Shown: piece after piece, positions 44,952 through 53,475 of the stretch
How the letters are laid out: every line of letters begins with the position of its first letter
Position numbering within the stretch: position 1 is the first letter of the stretch
DNA from: Spirochaetales bacterium
GTDB lineage: Bacteria > Spirochaetota > Spirochaetia > SZUA-6 > JAFGRV01
NCBI GenBank assembly: GCA_016930085.1
Contig: JAFGHO010000025.1
Span: forward strand, 1 to 64,000
DNA: 64,000 bases
Reading direction: 5' to 3'
Notes under the pieces: generated by a model
What the model was told of the DNA's origin: nothing
Database searches by the model: none
Seen by the model: only the letters and a program-made list of their open reading frames with translations
Position numbers and translations under genes: made by a program

Positions 44952-45839
44952 ATGGAAAAAAAGCTGCTTATCCTGACACAGAACAAAAACCGCACCGCAT
45001 CCCTTTCCCGGTACCTTGCCGGGAAGGGATACGGGGTGACCGTCATCGAACGGGAAAAAATCCTTCATGACGGCCGTCTCGCCGTGAGTGAGGATACCGT
45101 CCGGTACGGCGATACCGATATCCTCAGCGGCACCCTCGCCGCCTTCATCCCGGATTTGGGATACATGTGGCCCCAGCCCGCGCTTGAGCCCACGGAAGCC
45201 GAATGGCTCGCGTGCCGGAAGAACCTCGACGAGTATCTCAGGAACGAACGTGAAAGCGCTTCACTCTGGTTCAGTCTTCTCGAGATCGTCAATGACGCGG
45301 TTCCCCTCTGCGTCAACCCGCAGCGCGCCTATGAGGCTGCCGTGTTCAAACCGTGGGCCTTCGAACTACTCACCGAAGCCGGTGTTCCTGTTGCCCCGTC
45401 TCTTGCGGGGAACGATCCGGAGCGGATCGCCTCGTTTCTGAAAGCCCATGACGGGTGTTTTCTCTCGCTTCCCCTCGCGGGCATCGGGGCTGCCGAGTGG
45501 ATGGATGAGAATGAAATAAGGAAACATCCATTGAACGAAACCCCGCTTTTTCTTCAGGCGTTGACCGGTACAAAGGAAATACAGCTTGTCGCGGCCGGCG
45601 GAAAGCAGGTCTGCCTCGAACCTTCCCCGCTTGAAGTGCCGGAGAAGCTTCCGGAAAAGATTACCGTCCTCCAGAAGACCCTCGCCATGCCCCTTGCCGG
45701 GATCACCTTGAGAGAGGGGGAGGGTGGGATGGTTATTGGCGATTTCGAGCCTTCGCCCGACCTGGAGGCGCTTCCCGAAGATATCAGGGGAAAGGTGTTT
45801 GCCGCTTTATGCTGCCTTCTCAAGGATAAAGACCGATGA
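44952..45839 (+). CDS. Degenerate ATP-grasp-like protein
   Basis: 295 residues. The overall plan of RimK-like ATP-grasp proteins is visible: N-terminal Rossmann-like part, Y-E-A-A-V-F-K-P-W-A-F-E-L-L-T-E-A-G-V-P-V helix, L-F-L-Q-A-L-T-G hinge. However, the lysine of the K-P strand is replaced (F-L-S-L-P-L) and the metal-binding D/E-x-N near the end is not seen. It may be an inactive partner of the next two proteins. First gene of a four-gene operon; it overlaps the next by 4 nt. No clear Shine-Dalgarno. Confidence 0.6.
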   Translation: MEKKLLILTQNKNRTASLSRYLAGKGYGVTVIEREKILHDGRLAVSEDTVRYGDTDILSGTLAAFIPDLGYMWPQPALEPTEAEWLACRKNLDEYLRNERESASLWFSLLEIVNDAVPLCVNPQRAYEAAVFKPWAFELLTEAGVPVAPSLAGNDPERIASFLKAHDGCFLSLPLAGIGAAEWMDENEIRKHPLNETPLFLQALTGTKEIQLVAAGGKQVCLEPSPLEVPEKLPEKITVLQKTLAMPLAGITLREGEGGMVIGDFEPSPDLEALPEDIRGKVFAALCCLLKDKDR

Positions 45840-46885
45840 TCGCCGTGATCGGTCCGCCGGGGGACCAGGAAGTCGACGCCGTCTATTCGCGGCTGCGGAA
45901 CAGGGGAGCTGATGCGTGCATCGTCGATCTTTCCCGTTTTCCGGGTGACGCCGCGCTCACGATCGGGCGGGAATATACCGGACTGAACGGTATCGATATC
46001 GCGGGGATCGAATCGGCTTACTTGAGAAGACGGGGCGCCACCGCCCCGTGGTATATCGATTACGAAAAGAGTACCACGGTCGAATCCGAAGACGAGTGGC
46101 GGGGGCTGTACCGGGATTATATCGGTTTTATAGAAAACGAGAAAAAACACCTCGCTGTCAAAACGGCATTCATCAACCTCATCGCGCAAAAAGGCGTCCT
46201 CGTCAATCCGATCCGCCGGAACGACCTTCACCGCATGAAAACCTACCTGTACCGGTTTCTCAAGACCGGGGGGCAAAGGCTGCCCGCGTTCATGGCGGGA
46301 TCGGACAAAATGACGCTCAAGGACTTCGCGGAGAAGGCGTTCGCTGAAGATGACGGGGTGGTGTCGAAGCCCCTTGCCGGGATCTACAAGACGCATCTCT
46401 GGAATACGGATATGTGGAAAACCCACGCGTGGAACAGACGGGGTGCATTGTACCAGCGGTACATCAGGGGGGATACCATACGGTGTTATGTGCTCGGAGG
46501 AAAGCTCATCGCCGCGGCCCGCATCGTCCACGGCGGGACCGTCGATTCTTCAATGAGTCAGACAGGGATCGAGGTGATCGCCCTTCCCGATGCGGCACGG
46601 CGTATCGCCGAATCCGCGGCGGAATCGCTTGAGCTTTCATTTTGCGGCATGGATTTGATGAGACACGGTGAGACCGGCGAGTTTTTTCTCATCGACTGCA
46701 ATATGTCCCCGATGTTCGTCAATTTTGCCCGGCTGAGCGGTATCGACATTCCCGCCCTCCTGGCCGGGTTTCTCATCGAACAGTCGGGGAAAAAGCGGAA
46801 GAAAAAGACCCTTTCCCTCCTCGACGAGGCAAAGGACATCCTTGCCCGCGATCCCGAAATCAGAAAGCGGTTGTTCGGGAGATAA
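45836..46885 (+). CDS. ATP-grasp protein (RimK-like) 1
   Basis: 349 residues. N-terminal pre-ATP-grasp domain (about 1-120), lysine in V-S-K-P-L-A-G, Y-Q-R-Y-I-R-G hinge, R-C-Y-V-L-G-G-K-L-I-A-A, M-D-L and metal-binding D-C-N-M-S-P (about 286-291). It should join an amine or thiol to a carboxylate using ATP, as RimK and graspetide ligases do. A basic Lys-rich tail follows (about 315-325). Coupled by ATGA to the degenerate paralogue and followed after 5 nt by a second intact one. Confidence 0.8.
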   Translation: MIAVIGPPGDQEVDAVYSRLRNRGADACIVDLSRFPGDAALTIGREYTGLNGIDIAGIESAYLRRRGATAPWYIDYEKSTTVESEDEWRGLYRDYIGFIENEKKHLAVKTAFINLIAQKGVLVNPIRRNDLHRMKTYLYRFLKTGGQRLPAFMAGSDKMTLKDFAEKAFAEDDGVVSKPLAGIYKTHLWNTDMWKTHAWNRRGALYQRYIRGDTIRCYVLGGKLIAAARIVHGGTVDSSMSQTGIEVIALPDAARRIAESAAESLELSFCGMDLMRHGETGEFFLIDCNMSPMFVNFARLSGIDIPALLAGFLIEQSGKKRKKKTLSLLDEAKDILARDPEIRKRLFGR

Positions 46886-46890
46886 AGCGG

Positions 46891-47844
46891 GTGTACGCAA
46901 TAGGAATCGTCGGCAGCAAAATGGATCCCCATGTCATACAGCTCGCGGAAGAAAGCCGCAGACAGGGGATCGAGCCCCATGTCATCGACTTCACGCACTT
47001 TCCCGCCTACAACCTGCTTACCGTTTCGAAGCCGCGGGGATACGACGATATCGGGATACATGACCCCGTTCCGGTCGAAAAACTGAATCTCCTCCTGGTG
47101 AGGAACTTCCGGGCGCACGGCAGGGAACCGGTCGCCACACCCGACGGGATCGAACGGTGGTCGCGCGGGGTGGGAGACAGCCTCGGCCTTCAGCAGGCCT
47201 TTGTCAGGGCGGCGGGAAGACATATTCCGGTCGTCAATCATCCCGACGCGTCGAGGTTCCACGGACTCAAACCGTATCAGTATCATTTCCTTCATTCGCA
47301 CGGTATCCGGGTGCCCGCCACACTCGTGACCGCTGACCGCGGGACTGTCTCGTCGTTTATCGAACGCTTCGGGAACAGGGTCGTCGCGAAACCGTGCTCA
47401 AGCGGCGCCGAGGTCGTCATGGCGGACAATGAGTTTTTCGAACGAAACGAAGCGGTTCTCGGAAAGCGGCCGTTTATGTACCAGCAGTTCGTCAGCGGCA
47501 GAAGTTTCAGGACATACCTTCTCGGCGGGCGGATCGTTTCTTCCGGAGAAATTTTCTTCGACAGACGGTTCGTGGACTGGCGGGAGCGGGTGCGGAAGAC
47601 AACGGCGTGTACCCTGGAAACGGCAGCCGCGGACCAGGTCGAAAAGGCGGTACGGCTTTTGGGGCTCGCCTATTGTGCGGTGGATCTGGAATATGACGGG
47701 CAGACGGGAGCGTACTACCTGCTTGATTTTAACCCTTCCGCGCTCTTTACCGGATGGAGTAAACTTGTTACAATTAATATGGCGGAACGGATAATCCGTT
47801 ACGTCGCGGGGGTTCTTGGGAACGGAAACAGGTTGTGGCTGTAA
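46891..47844 (+). CDS. ATP-grasp protein (RimK-like) 2
   Basis: 317 residues from a GTG. I-G-I-V-G-S-K-M-D-P-H start, lysine in V-V-A-K-P-C-S-S-G-A, Y-Q-Q-F-V-S-G hinge, R-T-Y-L-L-G-G-R-I, V-D-L-E-Y and metal-binding L-D-F-N-P-S-A. All ATP-grasp residues appear intact. Middle of the operon, 27 nt before the radical SAM gene. Confidence 0.8.
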   Translation: MYAIGIVGSKMDPHVIQLAEESRRQGIEPHVIDFTHFPAYNLLTVSKPRGYDDIGIHDPVPVEKLNLLLVRNFRAHGREPVATPDGIERWSRGVGDSLGLQQAFVRAAGRHIPVVNHPDASRFHGLKPYQYHFLHSHGIRVPATLVTADRGTVSSFIERFGNRVVAKPCSSGAEVVMADNEFFERNEAVLGKRPFMYQQFVSGRSFRTYLLGGRIVSSGEIFFDRRFVDWRERVRKTTACTLETAAADQVEKAVRLLGLAYCAVDLEYDGQTGAYYLLDFNPSALFTGWSKLVTINMAERIIRYVAGVLGNGNRLWL

Positions 47845-47871
47845 CGATTATGTGTAAGAAGGGGGACGATC

Positions 47872-49056
47872 ATGTCACATAAACGGCTTGCGAATTTGCT
47901 CAACGAGGCAAAATCGGTCTTCAGGGAAATAAAGGAAGAAAAGGCGGAAGAGATTATCCGGCAGAAACTCGAAGAAGCGGCGAAAGATCCCATGGCCCCC
48001 TATAAAAGCCTGCCGTGGTATCCCCGTTACGTCGTCTGGGAACTCACCCTCGCCTGCAACATGAGGTGCGCCCACTGCGGTTCGACCGCGGGCGTGCGGC
48101 GGGAGGACGAACTCACCCTCGACCAGATGTACCGGTGCGCCGACGAACTGGGGGAGCTTTCGTGCGAGCGCCTCACCCTGCTCGGGGGGGAACCCCTCAT
48201 CCACCCGCACTGGCCGGAGGTCACGAAACGCCTGCAGCAAAACAAGATTCGCGTCAACGTGATTACCAATGGCTGGACCCTGACGGACGAACGCGTCTGC
48301 GACAAACTGAAAGAGACGGGGCTCACGATCGTCGGGATAAGCGTCGACGGGATGAAACGGTCGCACGACAAACTGCGGCGGGAAGGATCCTTTGAGAGAA
48401 TCGTCAGGGGGATGGACCTTCTGAAGGAACGCGGTGTGTCCGTTGCCGTCTGTACCGTTATCACATCGGACTCGATCAGGGACCTGGACGGGCTTTACGA
48501 TCTCCTCATCGACAAGGGGGTCAAGGTCTGGCAGATTCAGATCGCCTCCCCCCTCGGACGGCTCGAAAAGGACGACCCGATTCTCATCAAACCGATGCAG
48601 ATAAAGACGCTTTACGATTTTTTTTACAAAAAACGCGCGCTGAAAGGACCCATTCACATCGATCTCGCGGACGATGTCGGCTACTATCCGCCGTGGGAGG
48701 AGGGGTATCTGAGAAACACGAGAAACAATGGCCTCCTGTGGATGGGGTGCCACGCGGGGATCCAGGTTCTCGGCATCGATTCGAACGGAAACATCAAGGG
48801 CTGCCAGTCGCTTCCTTCCACACCCGAATACCTGGAGGGCAACATAAAGGAAATCTCCCTCGTCACTCTCTGGAAAAACCCGGACGGCTTTTCGTACAAC
48901 AGAAAGTTCTCGATGAAACAGCTTTCCGGCTATTGCGCCGAATGCACATACGGTCCCATCTGCAAGGCGGGGTGCAGTTCGTGCGCGATCGCCTTTACCG
49001 GTAATATCGGGGACAACCCGATGTGCATCCACCGCGCGCTTCAGGAAGCGCGTTGA
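47872..49056 (+). CDS. Radical SAM/SPASM protein
   Basis: 394 residues, ATG behind GGGGG. Helical N-terminal extension (about 1-45), radical SAM cluster C62-x3-C66-x2-C69 in L-A-C-N-M-R-C-A-H-C-G, G-G-E-P (near 105), and a C-terminal SPASM domain with at least seven cysteines (G-C-H-A-G, G-C-Q-S-L, C-A-E-C, C-K-A-G-C-S-S-C, M-C-I-H-R) for auxiliary iron-sulphur clusters. SPASM enzymes typically modify peptides. Clustered with three ATP-grasp-type proteins, it points to a peptide-modification or peptide-ligation pathway; no precursor gene is obvious. Confidence 0.88.
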   Translation: MSHKRLANLLNEAKSVFREIKEEKAEEIIRQKLEEAAKDPMAPYKSLPWYPRYVVWELTLACNMRCAHCGSTAGVRREDELTLDQMYRCADELGELSCERLTLLGGEPLIHPHWPEVTKRLQQNKIRVNVITNGWTLTDERVCDKLKETGLTIVGISVDGMKRSHDKLRREGSFERIVRGMDLLKERGVSVAVCTVITSDSIRDLDGLYDLLIDKGVKVWQIQIASPLGRLEKDDPILIKPMQIKTLYDFFYKKRALKGPIHIDLADDVGYYPPWEEGYLRNTRNNGLLWMGCHAGIQVLGIDSNGNIKGCQSLPSTPEYLEGNIKEISLVTLWKNPDGFSYNRKFSMKQLSGYCAECTYGPICKAGCSSCAIAFTGNIGDNPMCIHRALQEAR

Positions 49057-49272
49057 CCCGCCGGCACCTTGCGGCCGTCCCGAAATAACGGTATACGGAA
49101 GGCGTTTTTTTTGTCCAAGCGGAGGGGGCGCCGGAGGAAACATACGAGAGCATAATCTATGAGAAGAAAAAATATAAAGGAAATTGATTGAAAGTTTGAT
49201 GTAAAAAAGTGAAGAAATAATAATTGCTAAAATTGTCCGGAAGTGATATATTTTAAATGGAGGAGTTATCCC

Positions 49273-49419
49273 ATGGGAGAAAAAACGCTAAATGATATTA
49301 AAAAGGAAATTCGCCGTTACGGTACGATGGCGGCTTCGACCGAAAAAGACGCGACTGATTCATTATATAAGGCCGGGATTTGTGATAAACAAGGAAATTT
49401 GAAAGCCCCTTATAAATAA
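49273..49419 (+). CDS. 48-residue small protein before an ART-like gene
   Basis: M-G-E-K-T-L-N-D-I-K-K-E-I-R-R-Y-G, then A-S-T-E-K-D-A, L-Y-K-A-G-I-C, ending basic. GAGGAG sits 8 nt before the ATG. It ends 9 nt before the ART-like gene, so the two are co-transcribed. It could be a small antitoxin or immunity partner. A precursor peptide for the radical SAM operon is less likely, because base composition changes sharply between the two. Confidence 0.55.
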   Translation: MGEKTLNDIKKEIRRYGTMAASTEKDATDSLYKAGICDKQGNLKAPYK

Positions 49420-49428
49420 AAGAAATAT

Positions 49429-50043
49429 ATGTATTCTCATAAATACAATCTTATTATTGGATTTCATGGATGTGATGAAACAATAAGGGATAACGTCGTA
49501 AAAGGTCAAGTTTGCCTGGACAAAAGTCAAAATGATTATGATTGGCTCGGACATGGAATTTATTTCTGGGAAAACGATGAAGATCGTGCCTATGAGTGGG
49601 CAAAATTTTTACATGAAAATCCTCGAAAAAATAAACCAAAAATAAGAAAACCTTCCGTAATTGGGGCTGTAATTGATTTGGGTGTTTGTCTTGATTTAAT
49701 GAATACAAGAAATCTGGAATTATTGAAATTAAGTTATCAAGAATTAAAAAAAGTCATGCATAAAGCAAATAAACCACTACCGGAAAATTTTAAAACACTT
49801 AAGAATAATAAGGATTTATTACTGAGAAAACTTGATTGTGCTGTCATTGAATTTATGCATTCTGCAATTAGCGAAAAATACAATTATGACTCTGTAAGAG
49901 GTACTTTCTGGGAAGGAGAAGATTTATATCCGAACGCCGGTTTTAAAGAGAGAAACCATATTCAAATATGTATTAGAAATCCGAACTGCATAAAAGGTTT
50001 TTTTATTCCACGTAATAAGGATAATAAATATTCTCTGCCATGA
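49429..50043 (+). CDS. ADP-ribosyltransferase-like protein (DUF3990-like)
   Basis: 204 residues, AT-rich. An ART-fold pattern is visible: histidine in I-I-G-F-H-G-C (about 9-15), tyrosine in L-G-H-G-I-Y-F-W-E-N (about 38-47) followed by A-Y-E-W-A, and a late glutamate in F-K-E-R-N-H-I-Q-I (about 178-186). This H-Y-E-like arrangement is found in PARP-like toxins. It probably transfers ADP-ribose to an unknown target, with the 48-aa protein upstream as partner. Inference from motifs; no signal peptide. Confidence 0.6.
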   Translation: MYSHKYNLIIGFHGCDETIRDNVVKGQVCLDKSQNDYDWLGHGIYFWENDEDRAYEWAKFLHENPRKNKPKIRKPSVIGAVIDLGVCLDLMNTRNLELLKLSYQELKKVMHKANKPLPENFKTLKNNKDLLLRKLDCAVIEFMHSAISEKYNYDSVRGTFWEGEDLYPNAGFKERNHIQICIRNPNCIKGFFIPRNKDNKYSLP

Positions 50044-50151
50044 AAAAGACAGTTGGTTTTATGTTAACGGTTTATGGATTATTTATATACATTTGGATTG
50101 AATAAAAATTGACTAAAATATAAAGACTATATATAGTTAAAATAATTCAAT

Positions 50152-51255
50152 ATGGTACTTAGACGAGAAATATTAGAGTTTAAAGATTATTCAATAGACA
50201 CACCCAAGGAAGATAAAATAATTTCAGCTACACTTTTAGTCTTGCCATTTCATTTATGTACAGGTGAATATTTTTTCTTTAAAGACCCTGAAAATTCGTT
50301 TTACGCACTATGTTTATATAATGAAATCTATTTCCCTGAAGGAACGCTGGAAGAGGATACTTCACCACAGGATATTTTTACAGAAAAAGCATATACAAGA
50401 GTTCTACTTATTAATATAAAGCCTGATTTAAAAACGGAAGAATTTGAAGCTATAACAAATAAAGATATACAAGGAGCAGGTAAAGGAAGTGTTAAAAATC
50501 AAGTATTGGATTTACTTAATGAGTTTATTCTTTCATATAGTATGCTTCGTACAGGACCAATAATTACAGCTGGACAAAGACAGCCAATCCATAAACCAAA
50601 TAGTGAAGATTATATGAATTCACATATAACAGAATTCTTAATAATTATACCAAAAAAACATGAATTATCAAAAGCTGAAATTATGGTAATATTAAATAAA
50701 GCAAAATTATATCCTATAAGGCGTAATGCTAAAGTAATTGGAGATATCATCGATTTAAGTGAAATGAAATTGAATATAATAAATGATTGTATATTAAAAT
50801 TGAGACGACATGTATTTTATGAATTTTATATGATGGGTAAAGCAGCTATGCTTGAACAGAATTATATTGTAGCAATTGTACTCGCATGCGCTGCTTTGGA
50901 AGGTGCTCTTGGAACATTACTAAATATTTTCATAGATGATAAATTAAAAGATTACAATGACCCAAAACATGAAATATTGAATAATCTACTGCGGGAACAA
51001 GGTCTTCATACACTTATCAAGTTAACACCTTATCTGGTTTTAGAAAAAGAAGAGCGACCTTCAAATGAGGATATAAAATTATGTATTAAAGGAATTGAAA
51101 TAAGAAATGATATCATGCATGCAAAAAAGCGTAAAGCTAACGATAAAATACGGACATACGATAACAGAAAAATGAGAGAAGGATATAATGGTATAATGAA
51201 AGTATATAATTTTTTTGTAATGGCCATAGAGAAAGATGAGGAAAACAAAACATAA
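50152..51255 (+). CDS. Hypothetical protein with HEPN-like C-terminus
   Basis: 367 residues, strongly AT-rich compared with flanking genes, suggesting acquisition. The C-terminal third (about 225-360) is helical: A-A-M-L-E-Q-N-Y-I-V-A-I-V-L-A-C-A-A-L-E and R-N-D-I-M-H, the latter matching the R-x4-6-H motif of HEPN RNases. The N-terminal part is unrecognised. It may be a defence or toxin protein. Confidence 0.55.
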   Translation: MVLRREILEFKDYSIDTPKEDKIISATLLVLPFHLCTGEYFFFKDPENSFYALCLYNEIYFPEGTLEEDTSPQDIFTEKAYTRVLLINIKPDLKTEEFEAITNKDIQGAGKGSVKNQVLDLLNEFILSYSMLRTGPIITAGQRQPIHKPNSEDYMNSHITEFLIIIPKKHELSKAEIMVILNKAKLYPIRRNAKVIGDIIDLSEMKLNIINDCILKLRRHVFYEFYMMGKAAMLEQNYIVAIVLACAALEGALGTLLNIFIDDKLKDYNDPKHEILNNLLREQGLHTLIKLTPYLVLEKEERPSNEDIKLCIKGIEIRNDIMHAKKRKANDKIRTYDNRKMREGYNGIMKVYNFFVMAIEKDEENKT

Positions 51256-51263
51256 AAAAAATT

Positions 51264-51292
51264 CTTCGTGACCTTCGTCCCTTCGTGTTAAA
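51264..51292 (+). repeat. Dispersed repeat fragment (cttcgtg type)
   Basis: cttcgtgaccttcgtcccttcgtgttaa-like sequence between the HEPN-like gene and the exporter. Its complement shares TTAACACGAAGGG with the copy at 63019-63031. Confidence 0.5.
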
Positions 51293-52408
51293 TCAAGCCG
51301 CCGGCCGTTTCCACACCCTGCTCCTGAACGCCCAAACGGCGAATGAAAAAGAGACGGCGGCCGTTCCCGTAAGGACGATATAGTCGAGGGTGCCGTCCGC
51401 GGCGTTCGATCCGAAGACGATCCCCCGCATGACGTCCAGGGCGTAACTGTTCGGGATGATCCTGTAGATAAAAAGCAGAACGGGTTGTTCCGGCACCGCC
51501 ATGGTGAATCCTCCTGAAAAGAACCAGAGAATCATTGCGCCCCCCATCGCGGCCATGACGGCGCCGTAGAAATTGTCCATGAAAAGACTCAATAAAACGG
51601 CCCAGGAGATATAGGTGATCACGGTTAAGAAAACGGCCGTTCCCATGTGGGGAAGATACGCAAAGAGATTCAGATTGAGCAGCAGACAGGCGAGGAGGGC
51701 GTTGAACAGTCCGGCAAGGAGTGAACTGAGAAACGCGGCAATGATACGGGCTGAAAAAGATAACAGCGGGCTTCGGGGCGCTACACGGTACAGCAGAAGG
51801 GTTCCGTACAGCTTCTCCTTGAAAAAGACATAGAGGTAATTGAACATCCCGCCGATGGCAAAGGCAAGAAGGAGGGTGCCCACCGCGATGATGTCGACCC
51901 ATTCGACCTGGGCCTGTGCGGCGAATCGTTCTTCGATTTCGATATCGATATCCCGGTAGTACTTCCGGTAAAAGGAGTATATCCCCTCCTCGAGGTACAG
52001 CCGCATGTTTTTCGCGAAATCGGTATTGAAATTGTTCAGGTGGTAGACGATATGCGGTTTGTCATGATGTTCCATGCACGATGAAAAGTCTTCGGGGATG
52101 ACTAAAACGCCCGTGAGGATTCCTTTTTCGAATTCGGCCAGGGATTTTGTATAATCCGTTTCCTTTTTCCCGAAATAGGGGATGTCCCCGAGCGGCGATA
52201 TTTGTGAGAGTATCTCTTTTTCGAGCCGCCGCCCCCAGGACCCCCGGTCATTGTCGACGATACCCACTGGCATCGGTGAAAGCCCGCCGAAGAGAAGGGA
52301 AAACATGATGAGAACGAGGGACGGTGCGATAATACCCGCGGCCAGGGAACGGGGATCGTTGGCGATGATGACGGCGATTTTTTTCAGTTCAGCTGTGAAC
52401 CGGTTCAT
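51293..52408 (-). CDS. ABC-2 type permease 2
   Basis: 371 residues. One transmembrane helix near the N-terminus (about 20-42), a large extracytoplasmic loop (about 45-175), then five helices (about 178-360), as in YhhJ/YbhR-type permeases. The ATG overlaps the stop of the first permease (ATGA). With the ATPase and the other permease it forms an exporter for an unknown substrate (lipid, drug or peptide). Confidence 0.88.
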   Translation of the reverse strand: MNRFTAELKKIAVIIANDPRSLAAGIIAPSLVLIMFSLLFGGLSPMPVGIVDNDRGSWGRRLEKEILSQISPLGDIPYFGKKETDYTKSLAEFEKGILTGVLVIPEDFSSCMEHHDKPHIVYHLNNFNTDFAKNMRLYLEEGIYSFYRKYYRDIDIEIEERFAAQAQVEWVDIIAVGTLLLAFAIGGMFNYLYVFFKEKLYGTLLLYRVAPRSPLLSFSARIIAAFLSSLLAGLFNALLACLLLNLNLFAYLPHMGTAVFLTVITYISWAVLLSLFMDNFYGAVMAAMGGAMILWFFSGGFTMAVPEQPVLLFIYRIIPNSYALDVMRGIVFGSNAADGTLDYIVLTGTAAVSFSFAVWAFRSRVWKRPAA

Positions 52409-53475
52409 TGCGGCCTGCCCCCGGGCATATAGATGAGGCGCCGGTAGACCAGAAAGACGGTTCCCTGGAGGATCACGTACCAGGCGAAAAGAACCGTGAC
52501 GGCGACCTGCCATTGGACTGGTGTCCCGTTTATGACATGCTGGATGACGGCGAGCAGATAGGTGGCGGGGTTTGCCCGGGTTATACAGGCGCCGGCCGGA
52601 CCGATGACGGCCATGGTGCCGAAGCCGTTTCCCAGAAGCCAAAGGCCGAGTGAGCCCAGAAGGGATACCAGGAAACAGATGATGGCATCCCTGAAGGCGA
52701 TTCCCGCGAGCATGCCGGCGAGACCGGCGATCAGGTATCCGGTAAAGACGGCCGCGGCGATACCGGCGATGTCGATGGTAAGGCCCGGGACGGTGATGGC
52801 GGCGGCCAGCACATAGCAGCCGGTCGAAACGAGTCCCTTGAGAACCACCGCAATCTCTTTCCCCGCGAGTACCCACCACGGCGAGACGGGTGAGACGGAA
52901 AGCAGGATCATCGTTCCCTGCCATTCCTTCGACACACCGAGCGAACCGAAGAGGAGCCCGCCCATGAGAATCCCCATGACTAAAAGACTCGCAGCGAAAT
53001 ACCGTTTCCACAGAATATCGTGCCGGTGGACAGGTTTCTCCGTAATCGTGACGGCCCTGTTTTCGAGATAGTTTTTTTCGATATAGGAGGTAACGGCGCC
53101 GGTCAGTCTGTTCCGGAAGTTTTTGGTCATGTTCCTGTCCATGCTTTTCATTTCATGGACGATCGTTCCGGTTAATTTTCCGTTTTCTACCGTTATCGGT
53201 CGTTCGATCGAGATGACGTTTTTGTCTTTATGGGATTCATCGGAAACGTCGAAATACCGTATGCCGTCGGGTGTCGCATAGGTTTCAAGGTACGACGCGA
53301 ACGCGGGGTCCCTTTCTCCGTGCGCCAGGGTCACGGGAAGGCTGATTTCTTCGGCGAGCGCCAGCACCCAGAAACAGAGGAAAACCAGGGGGGAGGCGAC
53401 CGCGATGATGTGAAAGGGGAGGCTTCCTTTTGCCTCGCCCAGTTCCTTTTTAACAATATACAGGAGTCTTTTCAT
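52405..53475 (-). CDS. ABC-2 type permease 1
   Basis: 356 residues with the same layout: one N-terminal helix (about 22-42), an extracytoplasmic loop to about 160, then five to six helices. The start overlaps the ATPase stop by 4 nt. Second half of the heterodimeric exporter. Confidence 0.88.
   Translation of the reverse strand: MKRLLYIVKKELGEAKGSLPFHIIAVASPLVFLCFWVLALAEEISLPVTLAHGERDPAFASYLETYATPDGIRYFDVSDESHKDKNVISIERPITVENGKLTGTIVHEMKSMDRNMTKNFRNRLTGAVTSYIEKNYLENRAVTITEKPVHRHDILWKRYFAASLLVMGILMGGLLFGSLGVSKEWQGTMILLSVSPVSPWWVLAGKEIAVVLKGLVSTGCYVLAAAITVPGLTIDIAGIAAAVFTGYLIAGLAGMLAGIAFRDAIICFLVSLLGSLGLWLLGNGFGTMAVIGPAGACITRANPATYLLAVIQHVINGTPVQWQVAVTVLFAWYVILQGTVFLVYRRLIYMPGGRPQ

Noticed and set aside
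49037-49054. Palindrome CGCGCTTCAGGAAGCGCG at the end of the radical SAM gene as terminator
   Set aside because: Lies inside the coding end and is not followed by a T-run.
47875-49143. 422-codon ORF antisense to the radical SAM gene
   Set aside because: The plus strand has intact cysteine motifs; the minus product has no recognisable features.
49273-49419. 48-aa ORF as a RiPP precursor for the ATP-grasp/radical SAM operon
   Set aside because: Separated by over 200 nt with a change to AT-rich composition and tightly linked to the ART-like gene; no core-like repeats.
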